64,000 nt of DNA, from positions 84,500,793 to 84,564,792 of the forward strand of contig OX235273.1 in the NCBI GenBank assembly GCA_944472155.2, in the 5' to 3' direction. Each line of letters begins with the position of its first letter. Positions within the stretch are counted from its first letter, which is position 1. Made by a program: the position numbers and the translations under genes. Below, piece by piece: positions 1 to 11,565 of the stretch. The notes beneath the pieces were generated by a model. The model was not told where the DNA came from and ran no database searches. It worked only from the letters and a program-made list of their open reading frames with translations. Origin of the DNA: Trichobilharzia szidati. Taxonomy: Eukaryota; Platyhelminthes; Trematoda; Strigeidida; Schistosomatidae.

Positions 1-918
1 CTGCATCCTGAACAACATGTTCATATACAATGCACAATTTTCAGCTTGATTATTATCTACTCCTTAGAAAGAATCTTTCAGCAAAACAGAGATCTGCAGT
101 ATTTCATTCGAAGGAATTTTATTCTACCTGAAACATTCTCTGACCCCCGAGGTATTTGTCATTTGAAAGCAGAGCAAGTTGTGTGCTAATTGCCAGCTGA
201 AAATTCATGTAAGTACAGATTGTTCTTCAAGATTGTGAATAAGTGGTTAGAACAAAGTATAACTGAGTAAATTCTAAGCATTACACTAAGTAGAAAACTA
301 TTTAGCCAGATGATTTAAGGAAGCTGCCATCAGATATGGAGTCGTCCACCGTGGCTGAATGTCAAAATGCTCATTTTGTCAATAAAATGTCACGGAATTG
401 AGCTTTAGTAGGTTAGTGTTCGGTCACTTCTTCAGAGTGCTAAACTGGGGAGAAACATCTACTCAGTTACAGATGACTTTCAGCTCTTCCACAGCTGATG
501 TCAGTCTGAGGTGAAATCTACGCTGAAGTTGTTGTACAGTAATTTCTGTTGAAAGCATTTGCGAAATGATATATATATATATATTAGGATTATTATTTCT
601 AGTAATGTCATGTTTTGCTTCCTGAATTTTAATGTATCCATATCGAGATGCGATTTTTTTAAAGTTGTGTGTAGTATTTTTATTATAAAACTCATTATGC
701 TGCATTTTGTGTAGCCATGTTCAGTTTCATTCATGCACAAATTTTGTTGGGTTATTTTGAATAATCTGAATACCCCATGGTTTATTTAGTAGAAGAATGA
801 TAAGAGTGAACAAGTGTTTCCAATAAATTATCCATATATTTATACACATACTTATGTACATATATTTACATATATATAATAAGTCCGCCAACTTTAGGAT
901 ACGATCCCCAATGAAGAC
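1..918. other. Intergenic, no gene seen
   Basis: AT-rich sequence with an (AT)n run at 569-585 and short AT-rich stretches near 840-880. Open frames on the minus strand at 463-740 overlap each other, have biased AT-rich composition and resemble no family I know. I see no exon or element here. Confidence 0.5.
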
Positions 919-2735
919 AGATTAGAACTACATCAGAAAGTGTATTGTGGGACAGGTGCAAGACTGAATAATAGTTAATTTCTTTTGATTACCACGTATT
1001 GTCAATAAGAACAAGAGATAAAATCAAATGTGGTAATCTAGTGATGTAAGTTTGCGTATATATTCTCAAGAAAGTACAGGTTTCAAGGGTGAGTGTAATT
1101 AGTCTTGTGAGAGACTATATGAAACTACAGAGGGATAAACAATCCCTGGTCAAATTGGTAAAAACAAATTTAATCCTTAAAAACCAACTATAGTAAATTA
1201 ATCTGATGCTCACTAGTGACTTGTTACAGGACGGAGTTTCCTGGAGATATAGTGAGAAGTCGTGACCAGTGAGGTCCAACCAGTCAAGTGTGAGGATGGA
1301 TTTCCTACAGATGACATTGGTTGGTGGTCGCGCTAAATCACGAATTGGCAGCTGTTAGAAATCACAGGCCATTGCATCAGGTCCCAGTATCTAAATGGTA
1401 CACGAGCTTGCCTTGTAACTGGCAGGTCCTGGGTTCGAACCCCTTGGTGTGAGTGCGTACTGCCGATGATTCCCAAACTAGGATGTAACAGCTGTCTGGC
1501 AGTAATCCGTGGTTTTCAACGGTTCTCTAACTGATATCAATCCGTGGTCAAACTCGTAAAAACAAATTGAGGTATGTTAGATGCAAGTTCAAGGGTGAAA
1601 AATAACAATAATAGTGATAAAATAATAACTTTGATCCGACGTATAACGTTCTATTGTTAAATGTTTATCAGGTAGTGCGGAATTTAATAAAGTGGAATTC
1701 GAAGGATTGTGTAAATGACAGTGACAAGTTTGAAAAGACGTTATGTAAACCTTGGACAATAGACATAATAGGAAATCTCATGAAGTTGTAAGAGGCCTGA
1801 ATTAAACGTTTGTCGTTGAAGCAAAGGGAAAAAATAGCGAGAAGTGGAGTAGAGATTTAAAGTATTAATTACAATGGTTAAAAAAGGATTCACTGACCGT
1901 ATTGTAGGCCAAAGTAAAGAAAAACGGCCGGACATACTTCTGTACACGACACACTTTGAAATATTTCTAATTTTCCTTTGCTGTCTCATGTAATCTAAAA
2001 TTAATTGATTTGAAATGATCTGGCCTGAAGGAAAGTTTATTGAAAAAAGAGTATTCGCTTTATTAGAGGTGCACGTTGGACTGCTTACAGATTTTGAATA
2101 CCAAAGTCGTATCCCACTTACTTGCTTCCATATATATAAACGCAAACATATTAATCAATCAACGTGATATGACCTAATATGAGTTAATGATTTAAGAACA
2201 TTTCTCTAATTTCTTGTAAAACCACTTTAAATCTCTATCACAATTTTCTTCTTCTTTTTCTTTGTTTCATTGACAAACATTCATTTCTGACCTATTACGA
2301 CTTCATGACCTTTCTTATGATTTTTATTACCTTAGGTTTAAACAATGCTTTTCTAACTTGTTATCATATTTAAAAAATCCGGTTCATTTCACTTCACTAA
2401 ATTCATTATTATTATTTGATATTCGTTCATCAATAGTACTTTTATGTTTACACTACATCATCGTCATTATTACACAATCATTGTGACTGCCATTATTTTC
2501 ACCCTTAAACATACGTCTAGTTCACCCCTTTCGTCGGTTTATTTTTCTATAGTATTCATATTGTCCCACACACCGCTGGCTACATTCACCCTCGAAACCT
2601 GTACCTTTTTTGACCATATATATATACTGAATTATTTCATCTCATTGTACCTCACTGACCATGTATATTCAAAACTAACTGACTATTGTTCGTCTTATAC
2701 TTGTTCCACAATACATTTTTGACATGATTCTAATT
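919..2735. repeat. Large imperfect inverted (foldback) repeat
   Basis: The left arm (919-about 1,140 and 1,562-about 1,875) reads as the reverse complement of 2,190-2,735. Matching blocks include GTGTATTGTGG at about 941 against CCACAATACA at about 2,705, TTCAAGGGTGA at about 1,080 and 1,590 against the reversed blocks near 2,585 and 2,500, and GAGATTTAAAGT at about 1,852 against ACTTTAAATCTC at about 2,223. Identity looks like roughly 70 percent by eye. The left arm is interrupted by a SINE (1,140-1,570), so the fold predates that insertion. The family is unknown; inverted terminal segments of a Penelope-like element are one possibility. Confidence 0.65.
1140..1570 (+). mobile_element. Sm-alpha-like SINE, tRNA-related, with hammerhead relic
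   Basis: The copy carries the family body (block ending GAAGTCGTGACCAGTGAGG near 1,258), a tRNA-like part with a B box GGTTCGAACCC at 1,432-1,442, and then a hammerhead-like segment at 1,455-1,510. The ribozyme core is damaged: CCGATGA at 1,463-1,469 stands for CUGANGA, and GTAAC stands for GAAAC near 1,485. GTACTG before the core can pair with CAGTA after an extra TGG. The same roughly 30-base tail sequence (blocks TGGTCAAA and GTAAAAACAAATT) occurs at 1,147-1,172 and again at 1,545-1,567, so the insertion holds more than one unit length. It sits inside the left arm of the foldback repeat. Confidence 0.75.
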
Positions 2736-2830
2736 TGCTTTTACTGACTATTGTATGCTTAAATTAATGGATTTATAATCGTAGAGACTGAAGAAGAATT
2801 TATTGAAAACAGTTGTCCGCTGTAATTATT
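1972..2830. repeat. Direct repeat pair inside and after the foldback
   Basis: Segment 1,972-2,060 (with ATTAATTGATTTGAAATGAT and TTTATTGAAAA) reappears with about 70 percent identity at 2,736-2,830 (with AATTAATGGATTTATAAT and TTTATTGAAAACAG). Together with the inverted arms this gives a mixed direct and inverted terminal-repeat layout. That layout is common in Penelope-like elements, though no coding region here proves the family. Confidence 0.5.
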
Positions 2831-3025
2831 TTTGTTTAATATATTAACTAATTACGTCACCTGTTAGACAACTTCACGTATTATTATTTCGGTAAATTTG
2901 ACTTCAGGCATTCATTCTGCGCCTGATGTTTGGTCCATCATGCAACTTACACAAAGTAGCGTTCTTATCAGAATTGTGTACTTCATTTTCATCATGAAAA
3001 TAAGTGATTTCACAATTCTGTGACA

Positions 3026-4196
3026 GGTCAAGTTAAACTTTAAGCACCACTAACTACCAATGGAGTGTGACCACACCATTGACCTGGATGGTCCAGTGAG
3101 TTTCATCCACGTGAGCTGAAGCTTCTATTCCGTTTGATTCGAGTCAAATGCCTGCTCTAACGCAGTTGCACTTGCAGTTTGGTGAGGATAAGGTTTTCCA
3201 GGATTGCTTGGATATGGGGTTGATTAGGAAAGGATTTTTTCATGTGGAGGTGTCATGAGTACAAACAACTTCAGTAGGTAGGTTGATGGATACGTGCGTC
3301 GTTGTGAAATTTGTTTGAGACGAGTTAGTGTCAGGGAAGGTAAGTTGATGATTCTAATATTTCGTTGTAACATTTTTTTGCCAGGTCCCACTTTCCCCTA
3401 ACTCAGATTTTGTATATTTGTAATTACTGGGCTTTAAAACAGCCTGTGAGAGGTGCAGCTGCTGAAACTAAAAATAGTCTTTTATCAACAGTTCAGTGGT
3501 ACCAGCACTACAGGGATATCACATCCTGGAAAGTGGAGAGAATTACTTCGTTATTAGGAGGAGAAGGTGTCATCGTACACGTAGATGAAACTGTCTTATT
3601 GAAGAAAAAATACAGCCGTGGTCGAGAACGAACGAATATTGTTTGGGTGATCAGTTTATATGACATCTGTCTATGAGACAGGATTCGTCCAGAGATTAGC
3701 AAACAGAAAGCCAACTACCCTAGTACCTATTATCACTTGACTGGTGAGAAAGCGATCTATAATACACACTGATGAGTGGAAAGGTTACAACTTCCTGTCA
3801 TCCCTTGGATATATTCATCACAGAGTGAAAAATTATAGTGATTTCGTGGATCCCATTGCAGAAACACAACAGTTCTATAGAAGGTCTTTGGATAAGGCTA
3901 AAAAACAGGATTAGGGCTTTAAATGGATCTCAAAAGGATGTCATTTAAAGTCATTCAGACGAATATATTTACAGAATGAGGTGTAGCTTTTCAACTGATA
4001 CTCCTATGCTAAACTGGGAGATGTTTTTATCACATGTCAAAGAAAGGTACCCTATGTAACAGTTTTATGCAGTTTTTATGCATTTTTTTCATAAATACAT
4101 GTTTTCTATAACCAAAAATGCCTCTTTCATGTGATTGGTTCGTTCAAGTTCACTTGCTGATTTACAGTTAGTGGTGCTTAAAGTTTAACTTTGACC
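3026..4196 (+). mobile_element. Merlin-type DNA transposon, near full length, decayed
   Basis: Terminal inverted repeats of about 30 bp bound the element. The left end at 3,026-3,055 begins GGTCAAGTTAAACTTTAAGC, and the right end at 4,166-4,196 is its reverse complement with one extra base. Both are flanked by the 7-bp direct repeat TGTGACA (3,019-3,025 and 4,197-4,203), which fits a target-site duplication; Merlin elements usually make 8-9 bp duplications, so one base may have mutated. The 1,171-bp length suits a small cut-and-paste transposon, and the interior encodes an IS1595/ISXO2-like transposase remnant in the same direction. Confidence 0.85.
3170..4060 (+). pseudogene. Merlin transposase remnant (IS1595/ISXO2-like DDE)
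   Basis: The longest open piece (3,410-3,676, 88 codons) contains YWALKQPVRGAAAET followed by GEGVIVHVDETVLLKKKYSRG, which carries the first catalytic Asp in the context V-D-E-x-x-x-x-K-K-K-Y-x-R-G typical of this family. A later frame at about 3,765-3,850 holds TDEWKGYNFLSSLGYIHHRV, the second Asp region, and about 3,850-3,895 resembles the block before the third acidic residue. These parts lie in different frames, with stops near 3,676 and 3,740 and a further stop near 3,912. The N-terminal zinc-finger region (about 3,170-3,330) is heavily decayed. The enzyme would cut and paste its own element but cannot be made from this copy. Confidence 0.85.
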
Positions 4197-4203
4197 TGTG
4201 ACA

Positions 4204-5581
4204 TAAAATTCTTTACTCTAAAGTTTCTCCTGTCGGAATTCATAAGACAGCTATTGTGAGTTAAGGGAAACCAAGGGAAAACTGGTTTATTCACATCCAT
4301 AACTCTTTAAGAATATATTAAGTGCTGGTCATCTATTGTGAGATTCAGCCGATGTACGCTATACCTATTCGTAAGCGATTTGTCATTCAGCCTACTGATC
4401 TATCACCATCAAACTGTTGACTAACCATTTTATAAGTGTTTACTGTCTATCTATTAGGAGAAACTTAAACCTTTAAAGATTAAGTATTATAGAAACCAGA
4501 CAAAAGAGATACTTAGGAATTAAAAAAAACTTTTGTAAGGCTGAAATCTAAGGAAATTCTTTACCTAGTAATTTATTTTCACCTTGAAATAAAAAGTCTG
4601 TATTTTGGCAGTCTTGTCAGACAATATAATCACCTCCTTACTTTTGCTTACCGTGTACAGATTAATAGTACATTTTCCTCCTCTCTGAAGACACTTGCCA
4701 CTAGAAATCTTAGTAAAGAGAGTTGCAGATTGACGTATAAAATCTGTAAACAAAGTATCTTACCTACTTGAATTCATCCAATATGTATATATATATATAT
4801 AATTTGTCTTCTAGGAATAACATTTACATAATATCATTTTTGATGTTCTTGTGTTATTGAACTGAATGTTTCAATCGAGATGCAATCCCTATCTCTCTTG
4901 ATAATGTCATTGGCAATGAATTCAAAATGAGGCGATTTTTTGAAATTCTCCATCAATGAGATAACCACCATTCCTGATGAACTAGACTGTAATTGATTTC
5001 CTCTCGAAATCTTCTTGCCATTTGGTTCACGTGTACTGAATATGATCGTTCACTGACTTGATATTTTACCTTCGAACTACTTGACTAATTCTATAGTGAT
5101 TGGTGGACCTTATATGAGTAGTGAATTGCAAGGATTTATCTGAGATTCCTGGCATATTCTCTATTGTAGATATAGATATATCGGTGCTCACAGCTGAGAT
5201 AAGTTGTACCCACAGGACAGCACAGTCACTTTAATCCATAAGACGCTGACCAAACAACTCAGGAGGAAAAGAAGACAAAACTAAAGCTGTTTGTATGATG
5301 AAGTAAACCAGCTATGAAAAAAACTTTAATGTTCAAATAGATGGCTCTTTCATCTTCGCATTCAAGAACATAAGCTGGCAGTCAAGACAGATAACTTATG
5401 TTTCTTCATATCAATGAAGGTGGATGATTACGAATACAAATATCCTCACCTCATTTAGAATTTATTGTTAATATCGCCTAGAAGGACAGTGAAATAACCA
5501 GCACACAGTACACTAAAACACAGTCAGTCCCAATTTATTCTGGTTATGTTTCCACATTTCCAAGATAACATTAAGTAAATT
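4204..5581. other. Intergenic, no gene seen
   Basis: AT-rich DNA with an (AT)n tract at about 4,783-4,801. I could assign no exon, RNA gene or known element. The minus-strand frame at 4,565-4,753 looks like chance. Confidence 0.4.
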
Positions 5582-5905
5582 TCACTTGGCGTTCGTCAAG
5601 CTCTGCTTATCAATCGTAGTCGTTTTGTCTGCAGGCCTTGCGATATCTTCCTCAACAGCATCACTCCTGTGTGATGGATATTTGCAAGTTCCCAGTAAAC
5701 GAAGCAATAACCCCTCCCCCAACAAAGTGGAAAAATCGGTCAATGAAATCACAACAATTCCTGTGTGAGTTAGTAAAATGTAGGGTCGAAATGTTATAGT
5801 TGAACAAGATAAAAATAATATCCAAATATTCATGGAATTCGCAAATATGTCACACTTCATAGTTACTTCAATAAATGAGTTCAGTGATGAACCATCCAAG
5901 GTCAA
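5582..5905 (-). other. Unassigned open frame, opposite to a second frame
   Basis: A 107-codon minus-strand frame is open here. Its C-terminal half (RPADKTTTIDKQSLTNAK at the end) has a protein-like, non-AT-biased composition. On the plus strand the same stretch (about 5,517-5,768) is open without an ATG and would read as a hydrophobic, signal-like segment (LCLSIVVVLSAGLAISSSTA). Only one can be real, if either. I recognise neither; a retroelement fragment on the minus strand seems most likely. There is no clear splice context. Confidence 0.2.
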
Positions 5906-7435
5906 ACGCGAAAGCTAGGAGCCTACCAAACATTTCCGATCCATGGCGTGAGGTACATGTCCCCGTAATTTTATAATATTATGCTCGCTATTCTGGTAGC
6001 GTTTTCCGTACGCCAGTTTTATATATCTTAACACCTTAACACATTTGAGCAATTATTTGATTATTCTTTTGAATGAGTCTGAAATGAAAGACAAAACGAA
6101 ACGTCGAAACTACTTGTTCCAGTATCTCTAAGATTTCTACAAATATTTTTTATGTCTACAGTTTAATTTGTCCTACTTGTACTGATGTTCGCCACTAAGT
6201 AGTAACATTTCATTCATAATCTAGTGGTTCATTATACTACACAGCTCAGCTTAAGCAGCTAGACGCAATAGTGCACCTTAAGAGGATTATTAACACCTGC
6301 TTAAAGTATAACCACTCAGTCTGGTACAACTGCTAACAAACAAATTTCGTGACTAAAAGAAGCAAAGTCACCGACGGAATTCCCTGAATAGAGTCAATTA
6401 ACTTTCTAAAACAGTGTGAAATGAATTAAGAATTTTCATGACAAATCATCCAGGAGATAATTTGTAATCTGATATACGCTACTTCTGAAATTAGTAATTC
6501 TGATGATTTTACAGACTATTTTTGAATAATGCTTTAATGAGTTGTTTAATTCTTACATCGGTAGAAGTTCCCACTCACTTTTACCCCTAAGATATTTCCT
6601 TATGAAATCAAGCATGACATATCAATAGATATTTATTTCAAGTTGAATGCCAGACCGTAATAATTATCCATTCCTCACATTCAGTACCTTACAGGTAATT
6701 AAACAAAACATAAAAATGTCTGGGTAATGATGTAATCATGAATGTTTACATAAACAATTTATGGCGCAAGTGTGTAAGCCAGCAGTAGTTTTTCATAAAA
6801 ATAACCTTTAGAAACCACCCAAATATGAGCAAATTATATAATTCTGCTGCAGATTTTCAAAAATCCATAGCATCACTCAGCAGTTTCATTGTATCCGGAA
6901 TTCAACCTATCCTAGACTAAACCTGAAAATTGAATCACCGACCAGCTCTTTGATGGAATCGACTAAGACAAATACGAGAAAATATACTCATCAATAACAC
7001 TGGAAGTCCTCTAGCTAATTCCTTGGGCATATAGAAGTCAAATATGGTAGCCTGTTTAATTCTATTCCACGGTGTATTCGCCACAAAATCTGACAGTCTT
7101 AAAACATGTCCATTAGTAGAAGTGTGTGGACACTTCGGAATATTTTACTGTTGGTTTTTAGCTTTCAATAGTTTTCCAGCTATTTATTGGTTACTATGGC
7201 CTTGGTATTATTTTTTCTTTTTCGTTTTCCTGAATAACTGTATAATAAGCTCTACGTAGCCGTTTTTATGATTTTGCAACTTATTTTTCAATCTTTTGTT
7301 TCTTTTGTCTCTTATCAACTATTTCCAAACGACTAATTGTTATGTAAATAATACATTGCCAACCCTCTTGATTGCATAAAACAATTCTTAATTTTTAAGA
7401 CATAGTTACTAACTGACAATTCAAGTATTGGTTTG
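5906..7435. other. Intergenic, no gene seen
   Basis: AT-rich stretch with no supported gene. At 6,075-6,110 the sequence GAGTCTGAAATGAAAGAC followed by GAAACGTC resembles a worn hammerhead core of the type at PLE ends, but the core box does not match well. Confidence 0.35.
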
Positions 7436-7790
7436 TAGGGATTTGGTTGATTGGTTACAGGAGGTTCCAGTGTGAAGTCGTGACCAGTAAGGTGCAGCAG
7501 GTTGGCTGTGAGGACAAATACTCGCCGAAGACATTGGCTAGTGGTTGCGCTATATCGTGAGTTGGCAGAAGTAAGAATTTATGGGCCACTGAATTGGGTC
7601 CCAGTGGCTGAATGGTATGCGAGCTCGCATTGTAACCAGAAGGTCCTGGGTTCGAACCCCGTTGGGTGCGTACCGCTGAAGTGTGCCAAAGTAGGATGAA
7701 ACAGCTGTCCAGTACTCCCAGGTTTTCCAATGGTTCTCTAACTAATGTAACTAACTGACAATTATCTTCAATCTCTGTTGTCAATCAACA
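7436..7790 (+). mobile_element. Sm-alpha-like SINE, full-length copy
   Basis: This copy shows the family layout clearly. A 5' block (TAGGGATTTGGTTGATTGG) and body are followed by a tRNA-related promoter with A-box-like TGGCTGAATGGT at 7,605-7,616 and B box GGTTCGAACCC at 7,649-7,659, then a hammerhead-like segment (about 7,669-7,725) and the 3' tail TTTTCCAATGGTTCTCTAAC. In the ribozyme segment helix I still pairs GTACCG with CAGTAC at five of six positions. GAAAC and the self-complementary ACAGCTGT followed by C are intact, while the first core box (CTGAAGT) and stem II are damaged. Transcription by RNA polymerase III is expected for such elements. Confidence 0.8.
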
Positions 7791-10189
7791 TTGCATATAT
7801 AAACCCCCTAAATAACTGTGCAACTTTGAATTGAAGTCACGAAAAGAGATTCATGTGTTGTTTATTTGCTATATTATAGATTGTTCTTTGAGTATTTAAA
7901 ACGTCTTCATTAGTCCCCCTACTACAATAAGTCTTTGGCAATTTTCAGATTAAAATTATTACAGTGTGAAAACACTGTCTGAAGAGAATTCATTAGGTTA
8001 AACGTTGCATAAAATATAGTCGGATGTTTACCATTGACAAACATTCTCAAGAGTGAGTTTTAAACTAGTAAGTTAGGAATCTAAATTTCCTTGAACAGTT
8101 CATGGTACATAGTAATAGAGAACCAATGGTCTCTAACTGATGTCAGCTCATGATGGAATCCTACAACGTCTTTCTTCACCGTCTGCTGAATCCCGGCAAA
8201 ATCTACAAAATCTATGAAAAGCTAAAATCTAAGTATCTTTCCAAAAGTTTGAGAATTACTACCTACAATTAAGAAATCCAATGACAGTTAGATATTACTG
8301 AAACTTATAGAATTTTATGTGAAAAACATGCATTAAATTCATCTCACTAGATGGTAGTCCGCTGGTATCAAGAAACGACAAAATTTGAATAGTGTTTCAC
8401 TGGAAAGCAAGACTTTAGTATCTCCTAATCGAAATAAATAACTGATATCCCTTTTACTAAATTACATTTGTGCACAAATGGAAAACCGTGACCTCGAAAT
8501 GATCAACATTCTAACTATTTTTGATTATCAAAACTATCAAAAACTTTTGATTTCTGCTTGCTATGAAATTTACACTAGAAAACATCTGAGTAAATTAGGT
8601 AAAAATTCACTAATAAATCAACTGGCTATAATGAAACCTGCCATAATTATGTTTTACTTTTACCACATGTGCCATATTTAGAAAAAAATATATATTCCAG
8701 TAGATAAATGCTTCTGTTTGAATATAATGCAGTCATCTCAGACAAGCATATGTTTCATAATTCTCTTTCACTCGTCATATTCACAATTTCACAGACATTT
8801 TCAGAATATGTTGATCAGTGAAAGGGGCATCTGTATGTGTTCTGGTGAATGCATTTACTCTTTCAAACACACACATATATATATACAAATATGCTGTACC
8901 AAAATGAGTCATCTCTTTATCGTCTACTTTCACCTTTGCTTTTTTTCATCTATCATGATGGCGGAGTGGTAAAAATGAACTTGAATTCTTTCACTTACAC
9001 TGTAGTAGCAACTATAGTAAAGATGCATTGTCTTCAGGATAATATTCATATTCATACACAAATGTGTATGTTGTTTCCCTTAACATTATTTATCTATCTA
9101 TCTGCCGAGTTTATTTTGAATTTTGTAAGGATTTTGTTTAAATTCCATACAGAATGATGATTGGATATCAGAGAACATTATACCTTGATTTGGTTATGAT
9201 TAATGCTGTATTTCAATTCTTGTTGCTATCTTGTTGCAAATATGCACAAAACCCAAAAGCTAATAGGCTTATTTTCGATGGTATAAAATTAGTTGAAAGA
9301 CGTTTGGGTAGAAAAACTAACACACACACACACAAAGAAAACCAGGAGAAATTGTTCAGGTGTTATGAATGTTGTTAGTCTATTGATGATAAGTTAAGTA
9401 AAGGTTAGCATACTAATTAATCTAACTAAGAAGGATAAGTTACATTCTTTCAGTCGAAAAGTTGCTTTGATATTAAAACACATTAGTTGAACATCACCAA
9501 TAGTAATATTATCATTAGTGTTATTAATATCTATATTACTTGTAAAACACACATAGTTAAGACTAAATTCTATGTATGCGATAGGAAATAAAGTTGAATA
9601 ATAGTCAAGCGAATAAGAGAAAAATCAATTAAATTGTAAAAACATTTGTCTGTGTCTATCTATGCACGTGTGAAGGAAGTTTTTCACCGTTATTACAACT
9701 ATACCAATTGTATAAGATAATAAACGATATTTGTGCAGCATTTATTATATGATTCGTAGTACGTAATTATCTCTTGTAATATATTTATTTTCTCCTTATC
9801 AAAAGAAGTTGAGAACAAGTTACGATGCATAATACTCAGTAATATGATTCATTGATCATGTATGTTAGTGGAACACAATGAATGGCTCTTATTACTGTGA
9901 TCGTTGACTAGTGTTAAAAAGATCCAAGTTTCATTTTGATTTTCATAAAATTAATAAAAGGCTGATTGATAAGTGAGTTTTTGTGTTGCCTGCATATTTC
10001 AAAGTGGTATCAGCCTTACTACTGATACTAAGAAAGGCTATTATGGCAATTATGGAAGTGCCAGTGTTATACCCAACTGCCTATGAAAGTTACACTTTTT
10101 TGAGCAGGTATTCGCTCCATCCGACTATAAACTGTTGAAACATGGGCAATAAGTATGGAAGATAGGGATATTTTCTATAGGTTGGTTTG
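7791..10189. other. Intergenic, no gene seen, one SINE tail
   Basis: No supported gene. A 45-bp tail fragment of the Sm-alpha-like SINE lies at about 8,122-8,165 (CTAACTGATGTCAGCTCATG). There is an (AC)n run at about 9,321-9,334. Overlapping plus-strand frames between 8,478 and 9,378 are AT-biased and lack family resemblance. Confidence 0.4.
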
Positions 10190-10590
10190 TAAGGGTTAGT
10201 TTTGTTTTTACGAGTTGATCACGGATTGATATCATTTAGAGAACCATTGGAAACCAGGGAGTACTGGATAGCTGTTTCATCCTTACAAACCAAACTTTAG
10301 CAAATTAGTCTGATGCTCGCTAGTGACTTGCTACAGGATACAGTTTCCTGTAGTTCTAGTGGGAAGTCGTGACCAGTGAGGTCTATCCAGATGTCACGTG
10401 TGAGGATGGATGTCCCACCTACGACAATGGTTGGGGTCGCGCTAAATCACGAATTGGTATAAGTTGGAATTCACGAGCCATTGAATCGGGTCCCAGTGGC
10501 TGAATGGTGTACGACCTTGCCTTGTAACCGGAAGTTCATGGGTTCGAACCCCGGGGTGTGGGTGCGTTCTGCCGATGATTCAAAAGATAG
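10190..10590 (+). mobile_element. Sm-alpha-like SINE with inverted 5' arm
   Basis: The left part (about 10,208-10,290) is the reverse complement of the family's 3' end, including AGAGAACCATTGGAAACCAG and GGAGTACTGGATAGCTGT. The rest is a forward copy with TGGCTGAATGGT at 10,497-10,508 and B box GGTTCGAACC at 10,541-10,550. It stops shortly after the start of the ribozyme core (CCGATGA at 10,572-10,578). The forward copy is therefore 3'-truncated and joined to an inverted 3' end. Confidence 0.75.
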
Positions 10591-11254
10591 GGATATATTG
10601 AAATTTTTGACGACTCAGTTTGGTAGAACCGCACTATACTTAAGAATGTATTTGTGAATCTTAGGTGACTCGGTGATTGAGACACTGGTATCCTGAGTGA
10701 CTGGAGTTACGAAGGAAAAAAAGTTATAGATTTTCGTATCGAAAATTGATAAAATAATCTGGCTACTGATATGTGTCATAAGAGACAGTATTAAAAAAGT
10801 AGTACGCCCATTGAGGAGTTAATTTAAACTATTTCCAACTATTAATAGTCTATACAGTAACGCCGCTTGCTATAACGATGTCATTATCACTGAACTTTAC
10901 TTCAAGTCAATGTAGTTAAAGGGAAAGAAATCCATGGTACAGCCAAATACGCAGACAACTACCTATGAAGACAAGAATTCACAGAGTTCGACTTAATAAA
11001 CAAATCAAAAGACCAAATATTTCAGAACAGAGTAATACAGAAGCCGAAACTGTGAAGATTCAACAAAACAGTTCTTCGCAAAATCACACCAAGAAATTAT
11101 ATTACAAACCTTCAGTTTTTTGATTATTCAGTGTTCAGACACAAAACACACCGTGGCTGAACAAAATGGCAAGTGGTTTGCCAAACCATGAATTTAAGCA
11201 GTCGATATATACAACAGATAAATTTAAACAACAAAATTGTCTAGTTCATACAAG

Positions 11255-11465
11255 AATGAAAAATATGGTATAGTGGTTAGGACGCTCGCCAACCATGCAA
11301 ATGGTCCGGGGTTCGATCCCCGGCCGACGCACACCCGATATCAATGGTCGGTCTGCAAAATTTGTGCTACCGGTATCACATGCTGAAAATTTCATACTTG
11401 TATCAAAAATACTGTGTGGAGTCAAGCTATAATAAAATTAAAATTAAAAAATTAAATTATAAAGT
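11255..11465 (+). mobile_element. tRNA-derived SINE (second family) with A-rich tail
   Basis: A tRNA-like head has A-box-like TGGTATAGTGG at 11,266-11,276 and B box GGTTCGATCCC at 11,310-11,320. The T arm is well paired (CCGGGGTTCGATCCCCGG) and the acceptor-like end is CCGACGCA. The tail at about 11,430-11,465 is rich in AAAATT units, as expected of a retroposed copy. It is not a functional tRNA: no matching 5' acceptor strand is seen and the anticodon arm is irregular. Confidence 0.75.
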
Positions 11466-11565
11466 ACAATATTAGTATCTGATGGCACATTAGCAGATGT
11501 AATACTCCCACAAAAAGAATGGTGGCTTCTTCTCTAAAGCATTTTTAACGGAAACTTGTCTGGGA

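Noticed and set aside
2444..2722. Plus-strand frame of 92 codons, Ser/Thr/Phe-rich
   Set aside because: It lies in one arm of the foldback repeat. The other arm does not keep the frame, and composition explains its length.
6075..6112. Hammerhead near GAAACGTC
   Set aside because: A stem can be drawn (GTCT with AGAC) and GAAACGTC is present, but the CUGANGA box is missing and no element surrounds it.
9319..9334. CRISPR-like or short tandem array
   Set aside because: It is a simple AC microsatellite; nothing in the window has spaced repeats and the genome is eukaryotic.
11266..11335. tRNA gene candidate
   Set aside because: It has good A and B boxes and a good T arm, but the acceptor 5' strand and anticodon arm do not fold. 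It is followed by an A-rich tail and belongs to a dispersed SINE family.
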